From JAOAHC01 sp964593045 (lineage in GTDB: Bacteria; Bacillota; Clostridia; TANB77; CAG-465), in NCBI GenBank assembly GCA_964593045.1, contig CAZQJQ010000007.1, forward strand, positions 1-43,934: a stretch of DNA of 43,934 bases. The letters run 5' to 3'. The position numbers and the translations under genes are program-made. The notes under the pieces are model-generated. The model had not been told where the DNA came from, did not search any database, and was given only the letters and a program-made list of their open reading frames with translations. Shown here piece by piece: positions 1-7,641 of the stretch; within the stretch, counting starts at the first letter, position 1, and every line of letters begins with the position of its first letter.

Positions 1-88
1 CCTATTTTTACCTCAATTTATATTTATTATATATTATATATTTATACTTTTTTCAATATATTATTTTGTATTTATTTGTAATTTTTGA

Positions 89-117
89 TTGATTTTCGTG
101 TCAAATTATTGTACAAT
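89..117 (+). promoter_or_regulatory. Putative sigma-A promoter of mscL
   Basis: A TTGATT -35 (89-94) and a TACAAT -10 (112-117) are separated by 17 bp, just upstream of the mscL start at 134. Transcription would begin about ten bases before the ATG, leaving a very short leader that still contains the GGTGA ribosome site. Assignment rests on hexamers and spacing only. Confidence 0.4.
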
Positions 118-133
118 ATGTGTGGTGATTTAA

Positions 134-670
134 ATGAAAAAAATAGATAAAAAAGAAGCATTAAAAGATGTTGAAAAAATTGGTAAACAAACTATAGAGG
201 ATTACAAAAAATTTGCTTTAAAGGGAAATGTATTAGACCTTGCTATTGGTGTTGTTCTTGGTGGGGCTTTTACTAATATAGTAAATTCGTTGGTTACTGG
301 AATTATAACCCCTTTTCTTGGAATACTTACTAATAAAGTAGATCTTTCTTCTTTATATGTTTCTCTTACTGGTGGTGTTTTTAAAAGTCTTGATGAAGCA
401 AAAGCTTCTGGTGCTTTAGTTTTAAACTATGGACTTCTACTTAATGCAATTTTAAATTTTGTTATTGTTAGTGTTGTTTTGTTTATGATAATAAAAAATC
501 TAACTAGATTTAAGAAGAAGGAAAATATTGAGGAAGTTAAAACTCAAAAAGAATGTCCATATTGTAAATCCAGTATAAATGTTTTAGCAACAAGATGTCC
601 TAATTGTACAAGTATTTTAGAGGAAAAAGAAGATGAAAAAATTAAAAAGCCTAAAATACAAAAAGTATAA
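134..670 (+). CDS. mscL: Large-conductance mechanosensitive channel MscL with C-terminal zinc ribbon
   Basis: This is a stretch-activated membrane channel that releases solutes on osmotic downshock. The N-terminal half shows the MscL signature: a short amphipathic start, then the pore helix KGNVLDLAIGVVLGGAFTNIV, a periplasmic loop, and a second membrane helix around residues 98-120. At 178 aa it is longer than the usual 130-150. The extra C-terminal part replaces the ordinary cytoplasmic helix end with a CxxC-x11-CxxC zinc-ribbon (CPYC...CPNC, about residues 141-157) and a Lys/Glu-rich tail. The ribosome site is weak (GGTGA). The gene is single, convergent with hup, and shares a bidirectional terminator with it. 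The channel identity is clear. The function of the zinc ribbon is not known. Confidence 0.93.
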   Translation: MKKIDKKEALKDVEKIGKQTIEDYKKFALKGNVLDLAIGVVLGGAFTNIVNSLVTGIITPFLGILTNKVDLSSLYVSLTGGVFKSLDEAKASGALVLNYGLLLNAILNFVIVSVVLFMIIKNLTRFKKKENIEEVKTQKECPYCKSSINVLATRCPNCTSILEEKEDEKIKKPKIQKV

Positions 671-716
671 TTTAAGTATATTTGCTTTTTAATTTATATT
701 TTTTTAAAAGTATAAT

Positions 717-744
717 AAAATTCCTAGCGTTTGCTAGGAATTTT
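717..744. terminator. Bidirectional terminator between mscL and hup
   Basis: A 12-bp perfect stem with a GTTT loop is flanked by A-runs and T-runs on both sides, so it can end both the mscL (+) and hup (-) transcripts. Confidence 0.9.
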
Positions 745-761
745 ATTAATTGCTTATACAA

Positions 762-1040
762 TTATTTTTTGTTTACTAGATCTTTTAAAGCTTTACCTGC
801 TTTGAAAACTGGTGCTTTAGAAGCTGGTATTTTTATTTCAGCTTTAGTTTGTGGGTTTCTTCCTTTTCTTGCAGCTCTTTCTCTAACTGCGAAAGTTCCA
901 AATCCTACTAATTGAACTTTGTCTCCTGCTTTTAATGCAGAACTAACTGAAGATACGAATGCATCTAATGCAGTCTCAGCAGCTTTTTTTGTTAATTTGC
1001 TTTCTTCAGCGATTTTAGCTATTAATTCAGCTTTATTCAT
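762..1040 (-). CDS. hup: HU family nucleoid DNA-binding protein
   Basis: This is a small basic histone-like protein that dimerises and bends DNA in the nucleoid. The 92-aa length is standard. The N-terminal helices (MNKAELIAKIAEESKLTKK), the GFGTF turn near residue 47 and the arm motif with GRNPQT are all HU hallmarks. The start is preceded by TAGGAGGG. Its own promoter lies at 1074-1102, and a bidirectional terminator follows the stop. The upstream SpoVB-like gene runs on the same strand, and hup with spoVB is a familiar neighbourhood in Clostridia. Confidence 0.97.
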   Translation of the reverse strand: MNKAELIAKIAEESKLTKKAAETALDAFVSSVSSALKAGDKVQLVGFGTFAVRERAARKGRNPQTKAEIKIPASKAPVFKAGKALKDLVNKK

Positions 1041-1073
1041 CTTAATCCCTCCTATTTCAAAGATTACACTAGA

Positions 1074-1102
1074 AATATACTACAAATAACCGTGCTTGTC
1101 AA
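1074..1102 (-). promoter_or_regulatory. Sigma-A promoter of hup
   Basis: Read on the minus strand, a perfect TTGACA -35 (1097-1102) and a TATATT -10 (1074-1079) are 17 bp apart, about 30 bp upstream of the hup start. Near-consensus elements fit a highly expressed nucleoid protein. Confidence 0.8.
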
Positions 1103-1117
1103 CATTTTTTTGAAATT

Positions 1118-2722
1118 TTATCTGTTTTTGCTTAAATTTCCGATTATTTTGTTGATTTTTGCCCCTTTTGGAAGTTGCAAAATTTCTTCTTCGTTTAAAA
1201 CTTTAAATAATATTAAAGCAAATAAATATATTATTATTGCAAATATTATTGAAATAACTGTATTAATTGAGTTAGATATATTTAGTATTTCGAGTCCTTT
1301 ATTTAATAAATATACAGATATTGACATTAATATTGTGGCATATATTGGTTTTAAAAATATCTCCTTCATATTTGGTTTTTGTTTTAAGTAAATAAATAAC
1401 AATATAAACGACATAGTTGCTGCTATTATTTGGAATATAACTGTTGTAATGGCTGGAACTACTTCACCATATACTGGTACAAATATAACATTAAGTATGT
1501 ATTTTATAACCATTGCAATTGCAAGTGATGTCCCAGGTACATATAATTTACCCATTCCTTGTAATGCTCCATATATTGTTTGTGCAAGTACTGAAAAAAC
1601 AACCATCCAAGCTTGTATTTGTAATAGATATGCTCCATTGCTTGCATTTGGAAATATAAGTAAAAAGATAGGACCTGCAAGTAATGACAAACCTGCTGCA
1701 GCAGGAAATGCTATAATCGATGATATTTTCAATGAATAGTTTATTTTTTTAACAGCTTCTTTTTTATCTCCTTTTGCTATCATTCCAGAAACATATGGAA
1801 CCAAAGCTACTGCAAAAGCTACATTTACAGATAAAGGCAGTGCTACTAATATATCAACTTTACCAAGTAAAATCCCAAATTTTTCATTTGCTTGCTCTAA
1901 AGTATACCCAAATTTTTCAAGCCCTTGCATTACTGTAACTAAATCTACTATTCCTGAAAGTGCAACTACAACACTTCCAAAAGATATTGGAATTACATAT
2001 GATATTAATTTTTTTACTATTTTTTTTCTTGAATCTATCGCAAATCTTTCTGATTCCTTTATATCTTGCCATATATCTTTTTTGTTTCTCGAATAATATA
2101 TATACATATATGTAAAAGCAGTAGCAGCTGATAAAGTTGTAGCTAAGGTAGACCCTGCTGCCATTATTTCAGGTGTTGTTCCAAGTAACATTACAACAAA
2201 TACTATTGAGAAAATACTGTTTACAATTTGTTCTAAAACTTGTGCTTTACTATATTGTATCATATTTTGCATTCCTACAAAATATCCTCTTAATACAGCT
2301 GTCATTGCTACAAATATGATTGCTGGTGATAATGCCATAAGTGTATATTTTACACCAGGATTATGTAATATGTTAGTTGATATAAATCCTGCACCAAAAA
2401 ATAGCATTAATGAAAATACTATTCCTATTATTGTAAATAGTAGCAGGGCAGTCCTAAAAATTCTATGAGCTCCTCTTTTATCACCAATAGCTATTTTTTC
2501 AGATACTAATTTAGAAAGCGTATTTGGTATGCCCATTGTAGCTATTGCAAGAAGTAATGTATATACTCTAAAACCAGATCCATAATAACTATTTCCTTCA
2601 TCTGCAAATTCTTTAAAATTAGTAAGTACTATTCTATATATAAACCCAAAAAACTTTATAAGTATTTGGGATATCATTATAACAAAAACACCTTTCATAA
2701 ATGTTTGTTTTTTTACAGCCAA
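1118..2722 (-). CDS. SpoVB/MurJ-type polysaccharide flippase
   Basis: This is a multi-spanning integral membrane protein of the MOP exporter superfamily (MATE, Wzx and MurJ relatives). In Bacillus, SpoVB is needed for spore cortex synthesis and is thought to flip lipid-linked precursors. The 534-aa length and about 14 hydrophobic segments fit. The opening TFMKGVFVIMISQILIKFFGFIYRI and the block SKLVSEKIAIGDKRGAHRIFRTA are typical of the SpoVB branch. The start appears to be TTG at 2722, chosen because AGGAG lies at the right distance; the first ATG (MKG) has no ribosome site. No clear terminator is visible before the hup promoter. The substrate (lipid II or another polyprenyl-linked sugar) cannot be told from sequence. 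Confidence 0.85.
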   Translation of the reverse strand: MAVKKQTFMKGVFVIMISQILIKFFGFIYRIVLTNFKEFADEGNSYYGSGFRVYTLLLAIATMGIPNTLSKLVSEKIAIGDKRGAHRIFRTALLLFTIIGIVFSLMLFFGAGFISTNILHNPGVKYTLMALSPAIIFVAMTAVLRGYFVGMQNMIQYSKAQVLEQIVNSIFSIVFVVMLLGTTPEIMAAGSTLATTLSAATAFTYMYIYYSRNKKDIWQDIKESERFAIDSRKKIVKKLISYVIPISFGSVVVALSGIVDLVTVMQGLEKFGYTLEQANEKFGILLGKVDILVALPLSVNVAFAVALVPYVSGMIAKGDKKEAVKKINYSLKISSIIAFPAAAGLSLLAGPIFLLIFPNASNGAYLLQIQAWMVVFSVLAQTIYGALQGMGKLYVPGTSLAIAMVIKYILNVIFVPVYGEVVPAITTVIFQIIAATMSFILLFIYLKQKPNMKEIFLKPIYATILMSISVYLLNKGLEILNISNSINTVISIIFAIIIYLFALILFKVLNEEEILQLPKGAKINKIIGNLSKNR

Positions 2723-2810
2723 TTAAATCACTTCTCCTAATTAATATATATACTTTTATTTAGAAAGATTATACCACCTATACTAAAATATGTAAAGACA
2801 ATAAGAAAAA

Positions 2811-2829
2811 GAAGCGTATAAAACGCTTC
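2811..2829 (-). terminator. Terminator after the transglutaminase-like gene
   Basis: Seven-bp stem GAAGCGT/ACGCTTC with a five-base loop. On the minus strand it is followed by a CTTTTTCTTATT tract, just after the stop codon at 2838. Confidence 0.75.
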
Positions 2830-2837
2830 ATAAAATA

Positions 2838-3359
2838 TTAAGGTTTGCTTTCCTTATATTCTTTATACACATACTCATATGTATCGTATTCTGAAAGTAT
2901 TGCAGCATTTGGCAATAACACTATAGATTTTGTGATATAGCCGAATAGTTTTTTGAATTTTTCATCGAATGATACCATAAGTGAAGTGTCATATACCGTA
3001 TTATGTCCCTTTTTTTCGACTTCAACCCATGCGTGATATCCATCATCACATAATTTTGTGCCTTTCATTGGCATCAAGTATCCGAAATGCAATTTTGGTA
3101 CTCCATATGTTTGCTTGTCTTTGGCAAAAAAGTTTACAAGATACCGAGATGTAAGTCCACATTTTCCGATATTTATACCGGATTTGAAAACCTCATAAAA
3201 TGAAATTTCAGGATCTTCAACATAAAATTTTTTTAATGAATTTAGAAATTCTTCTGACCAAGCAAATTCATCAATTTTTGTTACAAACTTTCTTTGAGAA
3301 ATTAAATTTCTCCTAAGTTCATCTCCTCCAAATAACTGTCTTGATAAAATAACAATCAT
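2838..3359 (-). CDS. Small protein with transglutaminase-like Cys-His-Asp triad
   Basis: I do not recognise the exact family. Three spaced motifs suggest a papain/transglutaminase-like fold: Cys67 at the start of a helix (GKCGLTSRYLV), His109 in a strand (DGYHAWVEVE) and Asp124 in the next strand (VYDTSLMV). This is the order and context of the catalytic triad in transglutaminase-core proteins. The 173-aa protein has no signal peptide or membrane segment, so it is probably cytoplasmic. The start has AAGGAGG eight bases upstream. The gene is monocistronic with its own terminator. Codons such as CGG and TCG, rare in the neighbours, appear here. The fold is an inference from motifs; substrate and activity (peptidase, transglutaminase or none) are unknown. 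Confidence 0.5.
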   Translation of the reverse strand: MIVILSRQLFGGDELRRNLISQRKFVTKIDEFAWSEEFLNSLKKFYVEDPEISFYEVFKSGINIGKCGLTSRYLVNFFAKDKQTYGVPKLHFGYLMPMKGTKLCDDGYHAWVEVEKKGHNTVYDTSLMVSFDEKFKKLFGYITKSIVLLPNAAILSEYDTYEYVYKEYKESKP

Positions 3360-3490
3360 GACTATACCTCCTTAAAAATTTTTAAAAAGTTTATTTTTAG
3401 TTCTTAGATTATATCAGATTTTTTTCTATATGTAAAGTAGTAAAGAGAGAATAATTAGTATACTTATATCCTCTCTTTATTTTTATTTTT

Positions 3491-5482
3491 TTAAACTTTA
3501 TCTTCTTTTTCTTCTTTTTTTGGTTTATTCCATGATATATAATCACATGTTTTAGGACTGTTTTCACAAACATAAAAAGTCCTTTTCTTCTTTGTTTTCT
3601 TTACAAGTATAGTACCACCACATTTTGGACATGGTATATCTATTTTTTGAACTATTGGTTTAGTATTTTTACATTCTGGATACCCAGGGCATGCTAGAAA
3701 CCTACCAAACCTTCCTTGTTTTATAACCATATTTCTTCCGCAAAGTTCACATTTTATATCTGTTTCTTCTTCTGGAATTTTTACTCTTTCTATTTTTTCT
3801 TGAACTTCTTCTATGTTTTTAATAAACGGTTTATAGAAATGTGATATCATAGAAATATATGTATTAGTGCCTTCTGCTATATCATCTAATTTATTTTCCA
3901 TATCAGCAGTAAACTTTTCATCTACTATATCTTTAAAATTATTTTCAAGCATTTCATTTACAATTTCTCCCAGTTTTGTTGGAATTAAATACTTTTTATT
4001 TTTTTCTACATACATTCTATCTATTATAGTTGATATTGTTGGTGCATATGTACTTGGTCTTCCTATTCCTTTTTCTTCTAAAGCTTTTACCAAACTTGCT
4101 TCTGTATATCTTGCTGGTGGTTCTGTAAATTTTTGTTCTGGCTTTAATTCTATTTGTTTTAAAACATCATCTATTTTAAGTAAAGGAAGTATATTTTCAC
4201 TATCTTCATCTATTTCACCATTTTTATCCGAATTTTCTTTTTCATCTTTTGACTCAATGTATAGTTTCATAAATCCATCGAATTTTATAACACTACCATT
4301 TGCTACAAATATGTAATTTTCAACTTGAATTTTAACTTTAGTAGTATCATATACTGCTTCTGACATTTGACTTGCCAAAAATCTATTATATATCAAGCTG
4401 TATAATTTTTGTTCATCTTTAGTAATAGTTTCAAATATTTGTTTAAATTTATTTATACTTGTTGGCCTTATAGCCTCATGTGCATCTTGTGCATTTGCTT
4501 TTGTTTTATAATATCTATTTGAATAATATTTGTCACCAAAGGTAGATACTATGTAATCTTTTGCCATATTTCTTGCATCTTCGGATACTCTTGTGGAATC
4601 TGTTCTCATATATGTTATATACCCTGCTTCATATAGCTTTTGTGCAACACCCATTGTTTTTTTAACACTAAAGCCTAATTTTCTCGATGCATCTTGTTGC
4701 AAAGTAGAAGTAGTAAATGGTGGTGGTGGATTTTTCTTTCTCTCACTTTTTTTAACATCTACCACTTTATATTCTTTTCCATCAATACTTTTTACAATTT
4801 GTTTTACTTGCTTTTCATCTTTTAAGTCTATTTTCTTTTTGATATCTCCATAAAATTTAGCTATAACTAAGACATTCTCTTTATCTTTTTTTAACTTAGC
4901 GGTTAAATTCCAGTATTCTTCTGGTATAAAATTCCTTATTAGTCTTTCTCTATCAACTATTATCTTAACAGCAACAGATTGGACTCTTCCTGCACTTAAA
5001 CCTTTTTTTATTTTTTTCCACAATACTGGACTTAATTTATACCCTACTATTCTATCTAATACTCTTCTTGCTTGTTGAGCATCAACTAAATTTTTATCAA
5101 TAATTCTTGCGTTTTTTACTGCTTTTTTTACAGCATTTTCAGTTATTTCATTAAATTCAATTCTACATTTCTCATTTTCTTGTATGTTTAATGTATTTTC
5201 TATATGCCAAGCAATTGCCTCTCCTTCTCTATCAGGGTCGGTAGCTATATATACTTTATCTTTTCCTTTTGCTTCATCTTTTATTTGTTTAATTATTTTA
5301 GCCTTGCCTTTCATTTTTATATATTCAGGTTTAAAATCATTTTCTATATCTACCCCAAATTTACTTATTGGCAAATCTATTATATGTCCTTGAGAAGCTA
5401 TTACTTCATAATCTTTTCCTAGATATTTTTTTATAGTTTTTGCTTTTGATGGAGACTCAACGATAACTAATTTCTTCAACAC
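3491..5482 (-). CDS. topA: DNA topoisomerase I
   Basis: Type IA topoisomerase that relaxes negatively supercoiled DNA by single-strand passage. The N-terminal Toprim domain starts at VESPSKAKTIKKYLG and carries DPDREGEAIAWH, the acidic metal-binding motif. The catalytic tyrosine sits in YITYMRTDSTRVS near residue 293. Two C-terminal four-cysteine zinc ribbons follow (CELCGRN...CPGYPEC and CPKCGG...CENSPKTC). The 663 aa are usual for Firmicutes with a short tail. The start is probably GTG at 5482, overlapping the glyA stop by one base (TAGTG), with TTG two codons later/next as an alternative. The overlap indicates translational coupling to glyA. Confidence 0.97.
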   Translation of the reverse strand: MLKKLVIVESPSKAKTIKKYLGKDYEVIASQGHIIDLPISKFGVDIENDFKPEYIKMKGKAKIIKQIKDEAKGKDKVYIATDPDREGEAIAWHIENTLNIQENEKCRIEFNEITENAVKKAVKNARIIDKNLVDAQQARRVLDRIVGYKLSPVLWKKIKKGLSAGRVQSVAVKIIVDRERLIRNFIPEEYWNLTAKLKKDKENVLVIAKFYGDIKKKIDLKDEKQVKQIVKSIDGKEYKVVDVKKSERKKNPPPPFTTSTLQQDASRKLGFSVKKTMGVAQKLYEAGYITYMRTDSTRVSEDARNMAKDYIVSTFGDKYYSNRYYKTKANAQDAHEAIRPTSINKFKQIFETITKDEQKLYSLIYNRFLASQMSEAVYDTTKVKIQVENYIFVANGSVIKFDGFMKLYIESKDEKENSDKNGEIDEDSENILPLLKIDDVLKQIELKPEQKFTEPPARYTEASLVKALEEKGIGRPSTYAPTISTIIDRMYVEKNKKYLIPTKLGEIVNEMLENNFKDIVDEKFTADMENKLDDIAEGTNTYISMISHFYKPFIKNIEEVQEKIERVKIPEEETDIKCELCGRNMVIKQGRFGRFLACPGYPECKNTKPIVQKIDIPCPKCGGTILVKKTKKKRTFYVCENSPKTCDYISWNKPKKEEKEDKV

Positions 5483-6732
5483 TATCTATCATACCTTTCA
5501 ACTAATTTACTAACTATTTTCTTAGCTTTTTCTTTGTTTATATTATACTCATCTTCATTTAAGTTATTAACATTTTTTGATAATATTAAATCAAATGCTT
5601 CTGCAAGCATAATCATATCATCTTCTTTTAATCCTTTTGTTGTACAAGCAGCTGTACCAACTCTTATTCCACTCGTTACAGTTGGTTTTTCAGGATCATT
5701 TGGAACAGCATTTTTATTTACAGTTATATTACATTCTTCAAGTAAATTTTCTGCTTCCTTTCCTGTTATCTTTTTACTTATTAGGTTTATAAGCATAAGA
5801 TGGTTATCTGTTCCATTTGAAACTAAATCAAATCCTCTTTTTACAAGCTCATCTGCAAGTGTTTTGCAGTTTAAGACTACTTGACCAATATAATCTTTAA
5901 ATGAACTATCCAATGCCTCTTTAAAACATACCGCTTTTCCTGCTATTACATGTTCAAGCGGTCCTCCTTGTATCCCTGGAAATATTGTTTTATCTATTTT
6001 TTTAGCATATTCTTCTTTACAAAGTATAAGTCCACCACGTGGTCCCCTTAATGTTTTATGTGTAGTTGAAGTAACAAAGTCTGCATATGGTACGGGTGAC
6101 ATATGATATCCTGCACATACAAGTCCTGCTATATGTGCCATATCTACCATAAAATATGCACCTATTTCATCTGCTATTTGTCTAAATTTTTGAAAATCTA
6201 TCTTTCTTGGATATGCACTAGCTCCCGCTACTATCATACGTGGTTTAAATTCCAATGCTTTTTTTCTTACATCCTCATAATCTATATATCCATTTTCATC
6301 AATACCATAAGATACAAAATTATATATTTTACCAGAAAAATTAACTTTTGCTCCATGAGTTAGATGTCCACCATTTGACAAATCCATTCCCATTACAGTA
6401 TCTCCTGGTTCTAGGACAGACATATATACTGCCATATTTGCTTGTGAACCACTATGTGGTTGAACATTTGCATGTTCTGCTCCAAATAATTCTTTTGCTC
6501 TTTTAATTGCAATTTTTTCTATTTCATCAATATATCTACAGCCACCATAATATCTTCTTTCTGGATAGCCCTCAGAATATTTATTAGTAAGTACTGAACC
6601 TACCGCTTCTAGTACAGAATTACTTACAAAATTTTCTGATGCTATAAGTTCTATGTTGTTATTTTGTCTTTCCATTTCTTTTTCAATAAAAGCAAATACT
6701 TCTTCATCTGTTTTACTTAAATTACTACACAT
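5482..6732 (-). CDS. glyA: Serine hydroxymethyltransferase
   Basis: PLP enzyme converting serine and tetrahydrofolate to glycine and 5,10-methylene-THF, the main one-carbon source. The PLP lysine is in VTSTTHKTLRGPRGG, and the N-terminal ELIASENF and YPERRYYGG motifs are intact. The start is taken at 6732 (MCSNLSKTDEE) because AAGGAG lies eight bases upstream; the more upstream in-frame start would sit on top of the ribosome site. The product is 416 aa, normal for the family. It precedes topA with a one-base overlap. A 24-bp perfect palindrome lies upstream at 6776-6799. The window also contains a folate-dependent tRNA methyltransferase (trmFO) that uses the methylene-THF made by this enzyme. 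Confidence 0.97.
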   Translation of the reverse strand: MCSNLSKTDEEVFAFIEKEMERQNNNIELIASENFVSNSVLEAVGSVLTNKYSEGYPERRYYGGCRYIDEIEKIAIKRAKELFGAEHANVQPHSGSQANMAVYMSVLEPGDTVMGMDLSNGGHLTHGAKVNFSGKIYNFVSYGIDENGYIDYEDVRKKALEFKPRMIVAGASAYPRKIDFQKFRQIADEIGAYFMVDMAHIAGLVCAGYHMSPVPYADFVTSTTHKTLRGPRGGLILCKEEYAKKIDKTIFPGIQGGPLEHVIAGKAVCFKEALDSSFKDYIGQVVLNCKTLADELVKRGFDLVSNGTDNHLMLINLISKKITGKEAENLLEECNITVNKNAVPNDPEKPTVTSGIRVGTAACTTKGLKEDDMIMLAEAFDLILSKNVNNLNEDEYNINKEKAKKIVSKLVERYDR

Positions 6733-6775
6733 AATACCAACTCCTTTCAAAACTTATGTGCTATATAACAAAATC

Positions 6776-6799
6776 ATAATAGTTATTAATAACTATTAT
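6776..6799. repeat. 24-bp perfect palindrome between the NadM-like gene and glyA
   Basis: Twelve bases starting ATAATAGTTA are followed immediately by their exact reverse complement. It is AT-only apart from one G and one C. It lies 14 bp after the NadM-like stop and about 43 bp before the glyA ATG, and could be a weak terminator for the former or a dimeric-repressor site for the latter. Confidence 0.7.
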
Positions 6800-6813
6800 A
6801 AATATGATATCTA

Positions 6814-7350
6814 TTATATCCCTTGTTTTAATATATCATAATATCTATATATATTACTATTTACATGTTTTTTCCACTCTTCCTTATTATCATTTTTAAG
6901 AAGTTCTCGTACTTTTGTAGCTGATATATCTAAACTTTTTCTATCTACAAAAATTTCAGTTATATTATCTGTATCTTCAAAAGAAAAACACTTACGAATA
7001 TTTTTATCTTTTCCATAAACTATTACTTCTGGCCTTGAGCCTAAAACTTCAGTTGCTTTTTTTATTACATTCTTTCCCCATTTATTTGTCAAATCTTTTT
7101 CATTTGTAAGATCGTTTAAAGGCTTTATTATAATTCTATTATTTAAAATTTCTTCTTTGTATATTTTATTAATTAACTCTTCTCTTAAACTATATGGATA
7201 TGGATTTCTTAGAGTCTCACTTTCTTGAGCAGATCCTACAAATATTAAAACTTTATCACATAAATTAAGAGCTATATTTATTAATTTTTCATGTCCTACA
7301 TGTATATGTTGAAATCTACCAACCATTATTCCTGTTTTAAAAATTTTCAT
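6814..7350 (-). CDS. NadM-like nicotinamide-nucleotide adenylyltransferase
   Basis: Nucleotidyltransferase-fold enzyme expected to transfer AMP from ATP to nicotinamide mononucleotide, making NAD. The N-terminal GRFQHIHVGHEKLI holds the HxGH nucleotide-binding motif, and the C-terminal DISATKVREL matches the ISxTxxR motif. The 178-aa length fits the NadM/cytidylyltransferase-like group rather than NadD. GTGGAGATGA precedes the ATG. It stands alone upstream of glyA and downstream of the divergently placed tRNA-Lys. Close relatives include pantetheine-phosphate and glycerol-3-phosphate nucleotidyltransferases, so the substrate is inferred. Confidence 0.75.
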   Translation of the reverse strand: MKIFKTGIMVGRFQHIHVGHEKLINIALNLCDKVLIFVGSAQESETLRNPYPYSLREELINKIYKEEILNNRIIIKPLNDLTNEKDLTNKWGKNVIKKATEVLGSRPEVIVYGKDKNIRKCFSFEDTDNITEIFVDRKSLDISATKVRELLKNDNKEEWKKHVNSNIYRYYDILKQGI

Positions 7351-7397
7351 ATAATCATCTCCACTATGCTATAAATAAAAAAAATTTGTATTTTTTA

Positions 7398-7426
7398 TTT
7401 ACTTTTTTAAAAAAATTTGATATAAT
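7398..7426 (+). promoter_or_regulatory. Promoter of tRNA-Lys
   Basis: TTTACT (7398-7403) and a perfect TATAAT (7421-7426) are spaced by 17 bp and end 15 bp before the mature tRNA, a compact arrangement typical of single tRNA genes. Confidence 0.7.
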
Positions 7427-7441
7427 TAGTTTGTTGCTGAT

Positions 7442-7517
7442 GCACCACTAGCTCAGTCGGTAGAGCAGTTGCCTCTTAAGCAATTGGTCCTGGGTTCGAG
7501 TCCCAGGTGGTGCACCA
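7442..7517 (+). tRNA. tRNA-Lys (anticodon CTT), CCA encoded
   Basis: Full cloverleaf. The acceptor GCACCAC pairs with GTGGTGC, the D-arm is GCTC/GAGC, and the anticodon stem GTTGC/GCAAT (one G-T pair) closes the loop CTCTTAA with anticodon CTT. The T-arm is CTGGG-TTCGAGT-CCCAG. The 3' CCA is encoded. CTT-anticodon Lys genes supplement the usual TTT species for AAG codons. Confidence 0.96.
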
Positions 7518-7536
7518 TATATATAAATTATAGCTA

Positions 7537-7566
7537 AATTCATAGTATATACTATGAATTTTTTAT
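7537..7566 (+). terminator. Terminator of tRNA-Lys
   Basis: A 24-bp palindromic stem (AATTCATAGT... and its complement) is followed on the plus strand by TTTTATTT, twenty bases after the tRNA 3' end. Confidence 0.85.
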
Positions 7567-7641
7567 TTAAAACTATATTTAAATATTTGTGATTTCTTAG
7601 ACATTATATATTAACTTATTTATTTTGTCAAACATAATTTT

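Noticed and set aside
682..915. Plus-strand ORF opposite hup
   Set aside because: Antisense to a certain HU gene, and begins inside the terminator region.
6733..6814. Riboswitch (glycine or THF) ahead of glyA
   Set aside because: The leader is too short and lacks any aptamer-like conserved core.
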